Assembly: GCA_937926205.1 (NCBI GenBank)
Contig: CALEYL010000027.1
Location: 20,629 to 84,628, forward strand
Length of the DNA: 64,000 nt
DNA from: an uncultured Saprospiraceae bacterium
GTDB lineage: Bacteria; Bacteroidota; Bacteroidia; Chitinophagales; Saprospiraceae
Reading direction: 5' to 3'
The position numbers were made by a program, and so were the translations under genes. Below are positions 1 through 6,669 of this stretch, in pieces (the stretch's first letter is position 1; every line of letters starts with the position of its first letter). The notes beneath the pieces were generated by a model. That model saw nothing but the letters and a program-made list of their open reading frames with translations. It was not told where the DNA came from and searched no databases.

Positions 1-190
1 CAATATCAAAAAAAGAGACACACTTAAAACAAAGTGGGTCTTGGGCTTAATAGCATTAATTAATGTTAGAAGTTGTCTTATTGCTTTGCCATGCAAAAAG
101 CTGATAGTCGAAAGTTGGGGTTAACTGGAATGCTTATGAAAAAGATGAAAAAAATTGCCTATTAAAAGAAGTTTGAAACGCTTTCTATAA

Positions 191-1819
191 TTAGTCTATC
201 TGCAATGTTTTTTTCCGTAAATGTGGTGAAAATAATTCTTTGAAACTGTTGACGGCCTCATTTGTATAATGAATAGCATTGGCAATCAACTCAATACTTT
301 TATAAAAAAATGGATTAGATTCCTTTAATGTCATTACATAAATTTCTTTAATCTCTTTTGCAAGTGCCCTCATTTTCGGTGATCGTTGATATAAAACATA
401 ATAGGTTAAGTTGTTGAAACTCTTTGTTTTATAGAAATTTCTATAAAATTTGTTATACTCAGCTATGTAAGCCATGTATTTAAATGGCTCGATTTTGCGC
501 TTACTCACTTTCGAAAGCAATCGAATCGCTTCGCGTGAAACTTCTTTTGATAAAGATATTGATAAAAATATTGATTGATACTCTAAAGCTTCAGAATAAC
601 ATCTTTTTTCGTCAAAATTACTATTCAGGAAATCATTATTAGCAGTTTTTAATGCCTCTGCTATGGCTCCACTAGGGGACAAAGACAAATGAAGTATAAT
701 AGGCATTGTTATATTTCCATTTCTAAGATCACTAAATCCATCTTTTGGAACCTTCGCTGAAGTAGATAAATTATAAGAGGAAGGTAAAAAATCAGTATTG
801 TCATTTACCCATTGTCTCATTATTCCAAATATGCTGACAAATGATAATATATTTTTCTTTGTTTCTTTATTTACACCAGCAATATCAAGAATTAACTTTG
901 TAGATAATACATACAGAGCCGCACAGGTTAAGTAAATCCTGCTGAAATATATTTTGTTATATGAAGCATTTCCAAGATGGTGCTCCTCCATGAAATATAA
1001 AAGAGGTTTAACTGGATTCAAATCAATGAAGTCTTCTATTTCCTTTCCTATGCTCAAATGAACTTCTCCACGATTGCTAAGCCCGTTCATAATATTTGAG
1101 CGTAGCAAGTTACTGACAGTATCATTATTTGAAATGGGTTTATCAGCATGGACTTCGCTAATAAGATCATCAATTAACTTTGATATTTTCCTGTCTTTAG
1201 GATTACTATATTCTTGGTAAGTACAATAGCGTTTTTCAATTAATTGGCCTATGTCACAATAGAGAAAAGCTTTTGTAACGATATCTTTTACCTGGCTTAT
1301 TATTTTTTGTCTTTCGATATCCTTGTTTTTTTTCAAATGGACAGTTAATCCATTTTTGTCATCTTCTATATACTTAAAAATGAGTTCTTTCAAATATGAT
1401 GCATGCTGTCTGTTCTGTTCTATTGATAAGGCATTGTCAATGTTGTACTTTTTATCTAATATTTGATTGTCATAATATTGAACACACAGTACCAGTTCAA
1501 AAAGGAAAGGGATTTTTCTGAAAGAAATATCAGAAACTTTAACGCCTTTCATTACGAGTAAATACATTCTGGATATATAGAACGGCCTGATTGGATTTCC
1601 GGTAAGTCTTTTTTCAACAAAGTCTAGTTGAAGGGCTTTTTGTTCTGACCTATGTTCTTGTAAAACCGCCCACTCTTTAAAAATCAGCCATTCTTTGGCT
1701 ACTACGTTTTTCGAGTACCTTTTTATGTCCCTTGAGATAATATTGCTGTCCGCTTGTACCATGAGATTGTCGCTTCTAAATCCAGTTTCTTGTTCAGGAG
1801 TATTCAAAACAAAAGGCAT
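191..1819 (-). CDS. Class I isoprenoid synthase-like protein (polyprenyl synthetase superfamily)
   Basis: The 542-aa product carries spaced, degenerate signatures of the trans-isoprenyl diphosphate synthase fold. A first Asp-rich site lies near residues 116-122 (YDNQILD) and a GQ pair at 191-192. The second site is NDNTD at 339-343, followed by a Lys at 356 and a D...LRNGNITMPII stretch near 364-375, the usual layout after the second Asp-rich motif. Family members bind allylic diphosphates through Mg2+ held by these aspartates. Here both motifs are weakened, so the substrate and even activity are uncertain. The protein is longer than typical synthases (about 300-350 aa), with extra helical sequence at both ends. 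It lies 6 bp after the 157-aa gene and is probably co-transcribed with it. The gene is visibly more AT-rich than most of the window, suggesting transfer. No other terpene gene is nearby. Confidence 0.6.
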   Translation of the reverse strand: MPFVLNTPEQETGFRSDNLMVQADSNIISRDIKRYSKNVVAKEWLIFKEWAVLQEHRSEQKALQLDFVEKRLTGNPIRPFYISRMYLLVMKGVKVSDISFRKIPFLFELVLCVQYYDNQILDKKYNIDNALSIEQNRQHASYLKELIFKYIEDDKNGLTVHLKKNKDIERQKIISQVKDIVTKAFLYCDIGQLIEKRYCTYQEYSNPKDRKISKLIDDLISEVHADKPISNNDTVSNLLRSNIMNGLSNRGEVHLSIGKEIEDFIDLNPVKPLLYFMEEHHLGNASYNKIYFSRIYLTCAALYVLSTKLILDIAGVNKETKKNILSFVSIFGIMRQWVNDNTDFLPSSYNLSTSAKVPKDGFSDLRNGNITMPIILHLSLSPSGAIAEALKTANNDFLNSNFDEKRCYSEALEYQSIFLSISLSKEVSREAIRLLSKVSKRKIEPFKYMAYIAEYNKFYRNFYKTKSFNNLTYYVLYQRSPKMRALAKEIKEIYVMTLKESNPFFYKSIELIANAIHYTNEAVNSFKELFSPHLRKKTLQID

Positions 1820-1825
1820 TTTACA

Positions 1826-2299
1826 TTACCCCTTCACCTCCTCCACATTCCCATCTTCCCTAACGATCCAAATCAAATCTGCCAGTGCTGCCATCGAAGG
1901 CGACTCATCCAACAAAAAAACCGGCAAGGCAGCAACATCACTGCAAAACCGGCTTAAAGTTTTATTTAGAATTTGTTTGTTCGAATGACTGGTGAGTACG
2001 GCAATTTTAGCATTAGCGGCAGGGGTGAATGTTTGTTTTCCGGGTTTTGGCATAAATACTTTCTGGTTTAAAGCCGCCAGAGTATTAATGACAGATTTCC
2101 GGGTTCGCGCATTCCGAAACCAAATGGCAATCACCTGACCCCGATAGGCGTTTGCCTCCTTTACCATTTTGCCCGCTACACCCGGGGCCCTGTTCAGGGT
2201 CTCCCGGATGCTACGGATATCTTTATGGGCTGCAATAGCGGTCATGATCCTTTGTTTTTTGGTTTTGGTTTTTTCGGTTACCTTATCTTGTAGTAACAA
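1826..2299 (-). CDS. Hypothetical protein, 157 aa, upstream partner of the isoprenoid synthase-like gene
   Basis: I do not recognise this family. The N-terminus is Lys/Thr-rich, and a second Met at residue 19 could be the true start. The body looks like a small soluble alpha/beta domain, with strand-like stretches around GQVIAIWF, KIAVLTSHS and PVFLLDE and an acidic C-terminus. No signal peptide or membrane helix is seen. It ends 6 bp before the 542-aa isoprenoid-synthase-like gene on the same strand, which implies one transcript, but base composition differs: this gene is near the window average while its partner is AT-rich. The function is unknown. Confidence 0.6.
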   Translation of the reverse strand: MLLQDKVTEKTKTKKQRIMTAIAAHKDIRSIRETLNRAPGVAGKMVKEANAYRGQVIAIWFRNARTRKSVINTLAALNQKVFMPKPGKQTFTPAANAKIAVLTSHSNKQILNKTLSRFCSDVAALPVFLLDESPSMAALADLIWIVREDGNVEEVKG

Positions 2300-2438
2300 T
2301 CAGGCCAAATTTTGAATTTACTATGATTATAAAATTAATTTCTACGTTTTTGGATTTGTTAATCAATCACTTAGAACAGTTGTTAACACATGTAAAAAAA
2401 TATAAAATAAAACTGGTATAGCACTTATGTCTAAAAGG

Positions 2439-2480
2439 AAACGATATTTTTTCGTTTTCAAAACGATATTTTTTCGTTTT
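2439..2480. repeat. Two identical 20-bp copies, each an AAACGA...TCGTTT inverted repeat
   Basis: Positions 2439-2458 and 2461-2480 are identical 20-mers spaced by 22 bp, followed by a partial third arm at 2481-2489 (TTCGTTTTT). Each copy is a short palindrome with AAACGA and TCGTTT arms. The pair lies in the roughly 295-bp gap between the 157-aa gene and the small membrane-protein genes, upstream of the 157-aa gene. It could be a tandem operator or an AT-rich hairpin; which of these is not decidable from sequence alone. Confidence 0.6.
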
Positions 2481-2594
2481 TTCGTTTTTGATGCTTGAGA
2501 ACGCACGCGCTGAACCGGCTAAAACTGCCGGCTCAGGCGGCGTGTGTAAGTCATTTCGGTAAAACATGGTACGATTCTTTTGTGGATAAGAAGG

Positions 2595-2834
2595 CTAAGC
2601 GGCGTTTGTCAGAACGGCAAAAACCGTTACCAGCAAAACAATGAATACGAGGGTTGCAACGAGGCGCTTGTATTCCCGCTCTCTTCTGTAGCGATAGTAT
2701 TCCCGGTCGTAATCGTACCCGAAACCTCCTGGCGGATAAGTCTGGCGAGGGACTGGATAATGCATATCCCTGTTGGTGGAACTTACCGACAAAAGACCTA
2801 TGATCAATGCGGTAATTAAAAGAAGCATTAACAT
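2595..2834 (-). CDS. Small two-helix membrane protein, paralogue of the next gene upstream
   Basis: The 79-aa product has an N-terminal hydrophobic helix (about residues 1-17), a Tyr/Arg-rich loop containing DREYYRYRREREY, and a C-terminal hydrophobic helix (about 58-77). It aligns over its length with the 81-aa protein encoded at 2903-3148, sharing the DREYYRYRRERE core and an RLVATL.FIVL stretch, so the two arose by tandem duplication. It is the last of five small minus-strand genes. No family is recognised. The strongly charged loop between two membrane segments suggests a small membrane scaffold or a partner of another protein, but this is inference. Confidence 0.75.
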   Translation of the reverse strand: MLMLLLITALIIGLLSVSSTNRDMHYPVPRQTYPPGGFGYDYDREYYRYRREREYKRLVATLVFIVLLVTVFAVLTNAA

Positions 2835-2902
2835 GGCTGCTGAATTTTAGTGAATGAATCAAATTTCGTTCTTATGTACGTTCGTTTTTAGTCAGAACAC
2901 AA

Positions 2903-3148
2903 CTATTTGATGTGGACCAGGATCGCCAAAATGATGACCATCAAAACGATGAAAATCAGGGTTGCAACGAGTCGCTGGAATTCGCGTTCTCTTCGGTAGC
3001 GGTAATATTCGCGGTCAAAATCGTATCCGGTATATCCCCCATGGGGTTGCGTCTGTATAGGACGGTTCGGCAGGTTGTGGTCGTCGTTGCCGAAAAATAC
3101 GGATACGATCCACACGATCAGTGCAAAAACAAATAGTAAGCTGAGCAT
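2903..3148 (-). CDS. Small two-helix membrane protein with Tyr/Arg-rich loop
   Basis: This 81-aa protein is the paralogue of the 79-aa product at 2595-2834. It has an N-terminal membrane helix, a Gly/Tyr segment, a DREYYRYRREREF core and a C-terminal membrane helix ending LAILVHIK. Its ATG starts one base after the stop codon of the 63-aa peptide gene, a spacing typical of coupled translation, so the peptide gene and this gene are very likely one operon. The conservation of the loop between the paralogues argues that both are real genes. The function is unknown. Confidence 0.75.
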   Translation of the reverse strand: MLSLLFVFALIVWIVSVFFGNDDHNLPNRPIQTQPHGGYTGYDFDREYYRYRREREFQRLVATLIFIVLMVIILAILVHIK

Positions 3149-3149
3149 C

Positions 3150-3341
3150 TCATCTGTAGTTTATCAGGGTAAATGAATGGTTTTGGGAATCGGTAAATAA
3201 GGCTTGTGGTGGGCCTCTGATTTGCCCCGTTTCTGCTGGTGGGGTTTCGAGGGGTTCTGTATTTGGAATCAGATTCAGGGCTTCAGCCCCGTAAACGGTT
3301 AGCCACAATCCATTTGCCAAAGTATTTTTTGCAGTTTTCAT
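3150..3341 (-). CDS. Small Pro-rich peptide with an RGPP motif, 63 aa
   Basis: The 63-aa product begins MKTAKNTLANGL, has an acidic/proline middle and an IRGPPQ motif near residue 42. Two shorter genes immediately upstream encode peptides with related motifs (VRGPPYNP and YRGRPPPQ). Its stop is one base from the start of the two-helix membrane protein. No family is recognised. The size, the repetition of a short C-terminal core and the tandem arrangement resemble a precursor-peptide array, but no modification enzyme is next to it. The membrane-protein genes downstream are the only obvious partners. Confidence 0.5.
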   Translation of the reverse strand: MKTAKNTLANGLWLTVYGAEALNLIPNTEPLETPPAETGQIRGPPQALFTDSQNHSFTLINYR

Positions 3342-3391
3342 GATGTTGTGTGTTTAAGTAATGCTTTCAATCACTGGTTTTGGAAATTAGA

Positions 3392-3535
3392 TTAGAGGAC
3401 GGTTTTGGTCTTGGGGTTATATGGTGGCCCCCGGACTTTTTGATTTCTGCCTGGTGGGGCGTTTCTGTTTTGAGGCGCCGAACCTGGTGGAATATTTTGT
3501 GCCTTTTGGCCTGGAATTTGTTCTGTTATACTCAT
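3392..3535 (-). CDS. Small Pro/Asn-rich peptide with an RGPP motif, 47 aa
   Basis: The 47-aa reading frame starts MSITEQIPGQKA and is rich in Pro, Gln and Asn, with PPG repeated twice and a VRGPPYNPK segment close to the C-terminus. It lies between two other small genes that carry the same RG(R)PP core, and the DNA encoding the core is similar in all three (GCC-ACCA runs), suggesting duplication. It is too short for gene finders to score well. Support comes from position, motif repetition and the shared strand. No known family is recognised. Confidence 0.4.
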   Translation of the reverse strand: MSITEQIPGQKAQNIPPGSAPQNRNAPPGRNQKVRGPPYNPKTKTVL

Positions 3536-3598
3536 GATTGTTTTATTTTTTCAGATAAAATTGATGGATTCGTTCTCCTGTCCGGCTTCCCGGCCTTT

Positions 3599-3736
3599 CT
3601 ATTGTGGTGGCGGTCTTCCGCGGTAGTTGGCCTTTGGTGTTTTGCAACTGTTTTGTGCAAAAGCACCTGGTACGTTTAACAGCGCCGTGAATTCCTGGAG
3701 GACCTTTTGTTTTTGAGTTTTTGACCTTGTTTTCAT
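3599..3736 (-). CDS. Small basic peptide ending in RGRPPPQ, 45 aa
   Basis: This is the first gene after a sigma-54-like promoter. The 45-aa product starts MKTRSKTQKQKV, like the MKT start of the 63-aa peptide, contains one Cys (residue 31) and ends NYRGRPPPQ. The reading frame begins about 35 bases after the predicted transcription start. Downstream, on the same strand, come the 47-aa, 63-aa, 81-aa and 79-aa genes. No family is recognised; a precursor or signalling peptide is possible. Confidence 0.4.
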   Translation of the reverse strand: MKTRSKTQKQKVLQEFTALLNVPGAFAQNSCKTPKANYRGRPPPQ

Positions 3737-3782
3737 TTCCTTTTCGATTTTTATCTCAATTCCTTTGATACTTACTTATTAG

Positions 3783-3797
3783 GCAAGGGCAATGCCA
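3783..3797 (-). promoter_or_regulatory. Candidate sigma-54 (-24/-12) promoter of the small-peptide operon
   Basis: Read on the minus strand, the site is TGGCATTGCCCTTGC. It matches the sigma-54 consensus TGGCAC-N5-TTGC at the invariant GG and GC doublets with correct spacing and at the TGGCA and TTGC blocks. It differs at the CG after TGGCA. The predicted start of transcription is near 3771, giving a leader of about 35 bases before the 45-aa peptide gene. No enhancer-binding regulator gene is visible in the window. Confidence 0.4.
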
Positions 3798-3957
3798 AAT
3801 TCTGGCGAGGGCTTGAAACAATTGTGTAATTAATTGATTTTTAGGTATTTATTTTTAACAGATGTAAGTCGCTAAATTTAAAAAACCTGAAAAAACCGAA
3901 TTATTTCCGATTTTAAAACGGGCTATATCCGCTTTTCCGGTTTCTCCCCGGATTTCT

Positions 3958-3965
3958 TATCTTTA
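3958..3965 (+). promoter_or_regulatory. Candidate -7 box for the DUF1684 gene
   Basis: TATCTTTA matches the Bacteroidota -7 consensus TAnnTTTG at seven of eight positions and lies 22 bases before the ATG of the DUF1684 gene. No clear -33 TTTG is seen. Confidence 0.3.
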
Positions 3966-3987
3966 CCCTCACAACTCAAAGACATTC

Positions 3988-4614
3988 ATGAGACAGATCT
4001 TTCTGACAACCCTGATCGCGATTTGCGCTGCAGCCACCCTGCCGGCTCAGACCGCTGACAAGACCTATGCCAAATCCATTGCCAAACACCGCAAAGCATA
4101 CCGTAAAGATTTCCTGACCGACGAACGCTCGCCACTCAAAAAAGAAGACCTTAAATTCCTCCGCTTTTACGAACCGGATGACACCTATCGGGTGGAAGCA
4201 AGCGTAGAGGTACTGGAAGGGGAGGAGCCGTTCGATATGGCAACTTATGCGGGGACCACGAAGCCTTATATACGTTATGCGGTGCTGAAGTTTGAACTGA
4301 GGGGAGCGCCCCTGCAACTAACACTTTACCGCAGCCTGTTGCTGGCGAAGATGCCCCAGTACCGCGACTACCTGTTTTTGCCATTCATGGATGCATCCAA
4401 CGGAGCGGCTTCTTACGGTGGCGGACGCTACATGGACTTTAAGCTTGCAGATATTGCAGATGGAAAAATGACAATCGATTTCAACAAAGCCTACAACCCA
4501 TGGTGTGCCTTCAGTGATGGCTACCAATGTCCGGTGCCGCCAGTTGAGAACCAACTTGACGTCGCCATTGAAGCGGGAGAACGGCAATTTGCAAAAGAAA
4601 AAAAGCATCACTAA
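3988..4614 (+). CDS. DUF1684 family secreted protein
   Basis: The 208-aa product has an N-terminal signal peptide (residues 1 to about 20, ending TLPAQ) and then the DUF1684 layout. There is a KYR-type helical start, a long beta-rich body and the diagnostic C-terminal segment NPWCAFSDGYQCPVPPVEN, followed by an AIEAGER motif near 193-200. The family is widespread in Bacteroidota and has no established biochemical role. The protein is probably periplasmic. It precedes the lemA/TPM genes by about 120 bp with its own likely promoter. Confidence 0.85.
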   Translation: MRQIFLTTLIAICAAATLPAQTADKTYAKSIAKHRKAYRKDFLTDERSPLKKEDLKFLRFYEPDDTYRVEASVEVLEGEEPFDMATYAGTTKPYIRYAVLKFELRGAPLQLTLYRSLLLAKMPQYRDYLFLPFMDASNGAASYGGGRYMDFKLADIADGKMTIDFNKAYNPWCAFSDGYQCPVPPVENQLDVAIEAGERQFAKEKKHH

Positions 4615-4692
4615 AAGTATCCGAAAGCAGCGATCGTCGTCTAAACAGGTGTATTGACCGAAAGTATAAGGGCGCCATTGAACATGCTGCCC

Positions 4693-4700
4693 CATTTTTG
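4693..4700 (+). promoter_or_regulatory. Candidate -7 box for lemA
   Basis: CATTTTTG matches the Bacteroidota -7 consensus TAnnTTTG except for its first base, and lies 32 bases before the lemA ATG. Confidence 0.3.
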
Positions 4701-4732
4701 CATTATCAATTCAAAACAAAATTTAACGTCCA

Positions 4733-5326
4733 ATGAGTAGATCATTAATTGTGATAGCAGTTGTAGCAGGACTTGCACTGATTTTGCTGGGCAAAGGTTG
4801 CAGCAGCTACAATAGTTTTGTCGGCCAGGAAGAAGATGTGGAGAATGCCTGGAGCAAGGTGCAAAGTGCTTATCAGCGCCGCGCAGATCTGATACCAAGC
4901 CTGGTTAATACGGTGAAAGGCTACGCCAATTTTGAGCAGAAAACGCTGACGGATGTGGTCAATGCCCGCGCTAAGGCGACGAGCATGACGATTGATCCTT
5001 CAAACATCACCCCGGAACAACTGAAAGAGTTTCAGGCTGCTCAATCCGGTATTTCGCAAACACTGGGCCGCTTGATGATGATTACGGAAAACTATCCGGA
5101 CCTGAAAGCAAACCAGCAATTCCTCGAATTGCAGTCTCAACTTGAAGGAACGGAAAACCGCATCAAGGTGGAGCGTGATCGCTTCAACGATACGGCTACA
5201 AAATTCAATAAGTCCATCCGGACTTTCCCAAACAATGTTTTCGCAGGCATCTTTGGTTTCTCTCAAAAAGCGCAGTTTGAAGCGCAGGCAGGAGCTGAGA
5301 ATGCCCCTAATGTGAGTTTTGATTAA
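4733..5326 (+). CDS. lemA: LemA family membrane protein
   Basis: The 197-aa product has an N-terminal membrane anchor (residues 5-20) followed by the LemA signature. This is SYNSFVGQEEDVENAWSKVQ, then QRRADLIPSLVNTVKGYA, an alpha-helical bundle, and a terminal NRFNDT-like segment with FPNNVFAGIFGF. Length is as usual for the family. LemA proteins are anchored helical proteins whose genes are commonly followed by TPM-domain genes, as here, which suggests a joint role in envelope or membrane protein maintenance. The biochemical function is not established. Confidence 0.92.
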   Translation: MSRSLIVIAVVAGLALILLGKGCSSYNSFVGQEEDVENAWSKVQSAYQRRADLIPSLVNTVKGYANFEQKTLTDVVNARAKATSMTIDPSNITPEQLKEFQAAQSGISQTLGRLMMITENYPDLKANQQFLELQSQLEGTENRIKVERDRFNDTATKFNKSIRTFPNNVFAGIFGFSQKAQFEAQAGAENAPNVSFD

Positions 5327-5345
5327 CCAGGACTTGGCGAGGCGT

Positions 5346-5388
5346 CAGTTGGTAACCGGCAGGCTTTGTTTGCACCGGTTGCCAACTG
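5346..5388 (+). terminator. Hairpin between lemA and the first TPM gene
   Basis: Arms at 5346-5359 (CAGTTGGTAACCGG) and 5375-5388 (CCGGTTGCCAACTG) pair over 14 bp with a single G-T wobble and a 15-base loop. There is no T-tract, so it may attenuate or protect lemA mRNA rather than terminate it. The CAGTTGG core recurs in the gap at 30990-31045. Confidence 0.4.
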
Positions 5389-5423
5389 GCTAACTGCCGA
5401 TTCTGAACCCAACCTATCCACGA

Positions 5424-5855
5424 ATGCTAAAATTCTTCAGCAAAGAAGAAGAAGCGCGTATCATTACTGCAATCAGGCAAGCTGAATCCGGCACCTCAGG
5501 TGAAATACGCGTACATATTGAAAAGGACTACGAAGGAACGGCCCTGGAAGAAGCAACCCGTGTCTTTCATAAACTAGGTATGTCCAAAACCGAAGCCCGA
5601 AACGGCGTGCTGTTATTTATCGCGCCGAAACAAAAGACATTTGCCATTTTGGGCGACCAGGGCATCAATGCTGTGGTACCGCCTGATTTCTGGCAGGCTG
5701 AACGCGATCTGATTCAGCAACATTTTCGGCAGGGGGCCTTTTGTGAAGGCGTCTGTAAAGCTGTTGAACAGGTCGGCGAAAAATTAAAAACCTATTTTCC
5801 GGTAAAATCGGATGATATCAATGAACTCCCCGATGAAATATCTTACGGCGATTAA
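5424..5855 (+). CDS. TPM domain protein (short, no signal peptide)
   Basis: The 143-aa product consists almost entirely of a TPM (DUF477) domain: GTSGEIRVHIEKD near residues 24-36, the helix FHKLGMSKTEARNGVLLFIAP and the strand TFAILGDQGINAVVPPDFW. No signal peptide is visible, unlike the next gene, which carries a second TPM domain with signal peptide and membrane helix. The order lemA, short TPM, long TPM is common in Bacteroidota. The gene overlaps the start of the next one, so translation is probably coupled. Confidence 0.88.
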   Translation: MLKFFSKEEEARIITAIRQAESGTSGEIRVHIEKDYEGTALEEATRVFHKLGMSKTEARNGVLLFIAPKQKTFAILGDQGINAVVPPDFWQAERDLIQQHFRQGAFCEGVCKAVEQVGEKLKTYFPVKSDDINELPDEISYGD

Positions 5856-6654
5856 AACTGGTTTGCTTTTGGGCGCTTTTCTTTTTACTGGTCTTTTACA
5901 GGCCCAAAAAACGATGCCCCAACCGACCGGATATTTGGTCAACGACTTTGCAGGACTGATGTCGCGCCCTCAATTGGATGATTTGGGGCGCAAACTCACC
6001 AATTATGCCAGGGAAACTTCGATCCAGATTGTTGTCGTGACGGAAACATCGCTGGAAGGCGAAGACATTTTCGATTACTCAAACCGCCTCGCCAGAACCT
6101 GGGGCATTGGGGCCAGCAAAGAAAAAAGCAACGGAATCCTTTTGTACATTGCCAAAGACGAACGCAAAGTGCGTATTCAGACAGGCTACGGCGTCGAAGG
6201 TTTCCTGACAGATGCTCTTTCCCGGCGCATCATTGAACAAATCATTGTCCCCGCTTTCAAAAACGGAGATTATTATGGTGGAATAGACGGCGCTACGTCT
6301 TCCATCATGGAGCTTGGCAAGGGAGAGTTTACGAATGAAGGCGGAGGCAAACGCAAGTCCGAAGGTGGCCGGGCCCTCTTTTTGGTCTTTTTGCTACTGT
6401 TTGCTCTCATTTTCTTTTTGTCCATTTACAACCGCAACCGCAGAGGCGGGAATGAAGATGATGGCGGGTATTATCGCGACGGGCGTTATGACGAACGCCG
6501 TCGTGGCGGTGGCTGGTTCTTCTTCCCAATGGGTGGCTGGGGCAGCGGCGGTGGCGGCGATTCCGGCAGCGGCTGGGGTGGCGGTGATTCCGGCGACTTT
6601 GGCGGATTTGGCGGCGGCGACTTTGGCGGCGGCGGCGCTGGGGGTGATTGGTAA
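5833..6654 (+). CDS. TPM domain membrane protein with Gly-rich tail
   Basis: The product has a signal peptide (MKYLTAIKTGLLLGAFLF), a TPM domain of about 130 residues (VNDFAGLMS, QIVVVTETSLEGEDIFDYSNRLA, GILLYIAKDERKVRIQTGYG) and a transmembrane helix (ALFLVFLLLFALIFFLSIY). An Arg-rich stretch and a long Gly/Ser/Asp tail of GGGDFGG type follow. Alternative ATGs lie at 5812 and 5821; I prefer 5833 because it begins the signal peptide directly. All three overlap the upstream gene. Proteins of this build are exported and anchored, with the TPM domain in the periplasm. The biochemical role is unsettled. Confidence 0.88.
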   Translation: MKYLTAIKTGLLLGAFLFTGLLQAQKTMPQPTGYLVNDFAGLMSRPQLDDLGRKLTNYARETSIQIVVVTETSLEGEDIFDYSNRLARTWGIGASKEKSNGILLYIAKDERKVRIQTGYGVEGFLTDALSRRIIEQIIVPAFKNGDYYGGIDGATSSIMELGKGEFTNEGGGKRKSEGGRALFLVFLLLFALIFFLSIYNRNRRGGNEDDGGYYRDGRYDERRRGGGWFFFPMGGWGSGGGGDSGSGWGGGDSGDFGGFGGGDFGGGGAGGDW

Positions 6655-6669
6655 CGATAATGACAGGCT

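Noticed and set aside
2367..2567. 66-codon minus-strand frame over the 20-bp repeats
   Set aside because: Composition follows the AT-rich repeats, with no motif and no conserved features.
3380..3679. Trp-rich plus-strand frame of 99 codons
   Set aside because: It is the reverse complement of the Pro-rich peptide genes on the minus strand; Trp/Gly/Phe-rich composition is a shadow of Pro-rich coding.
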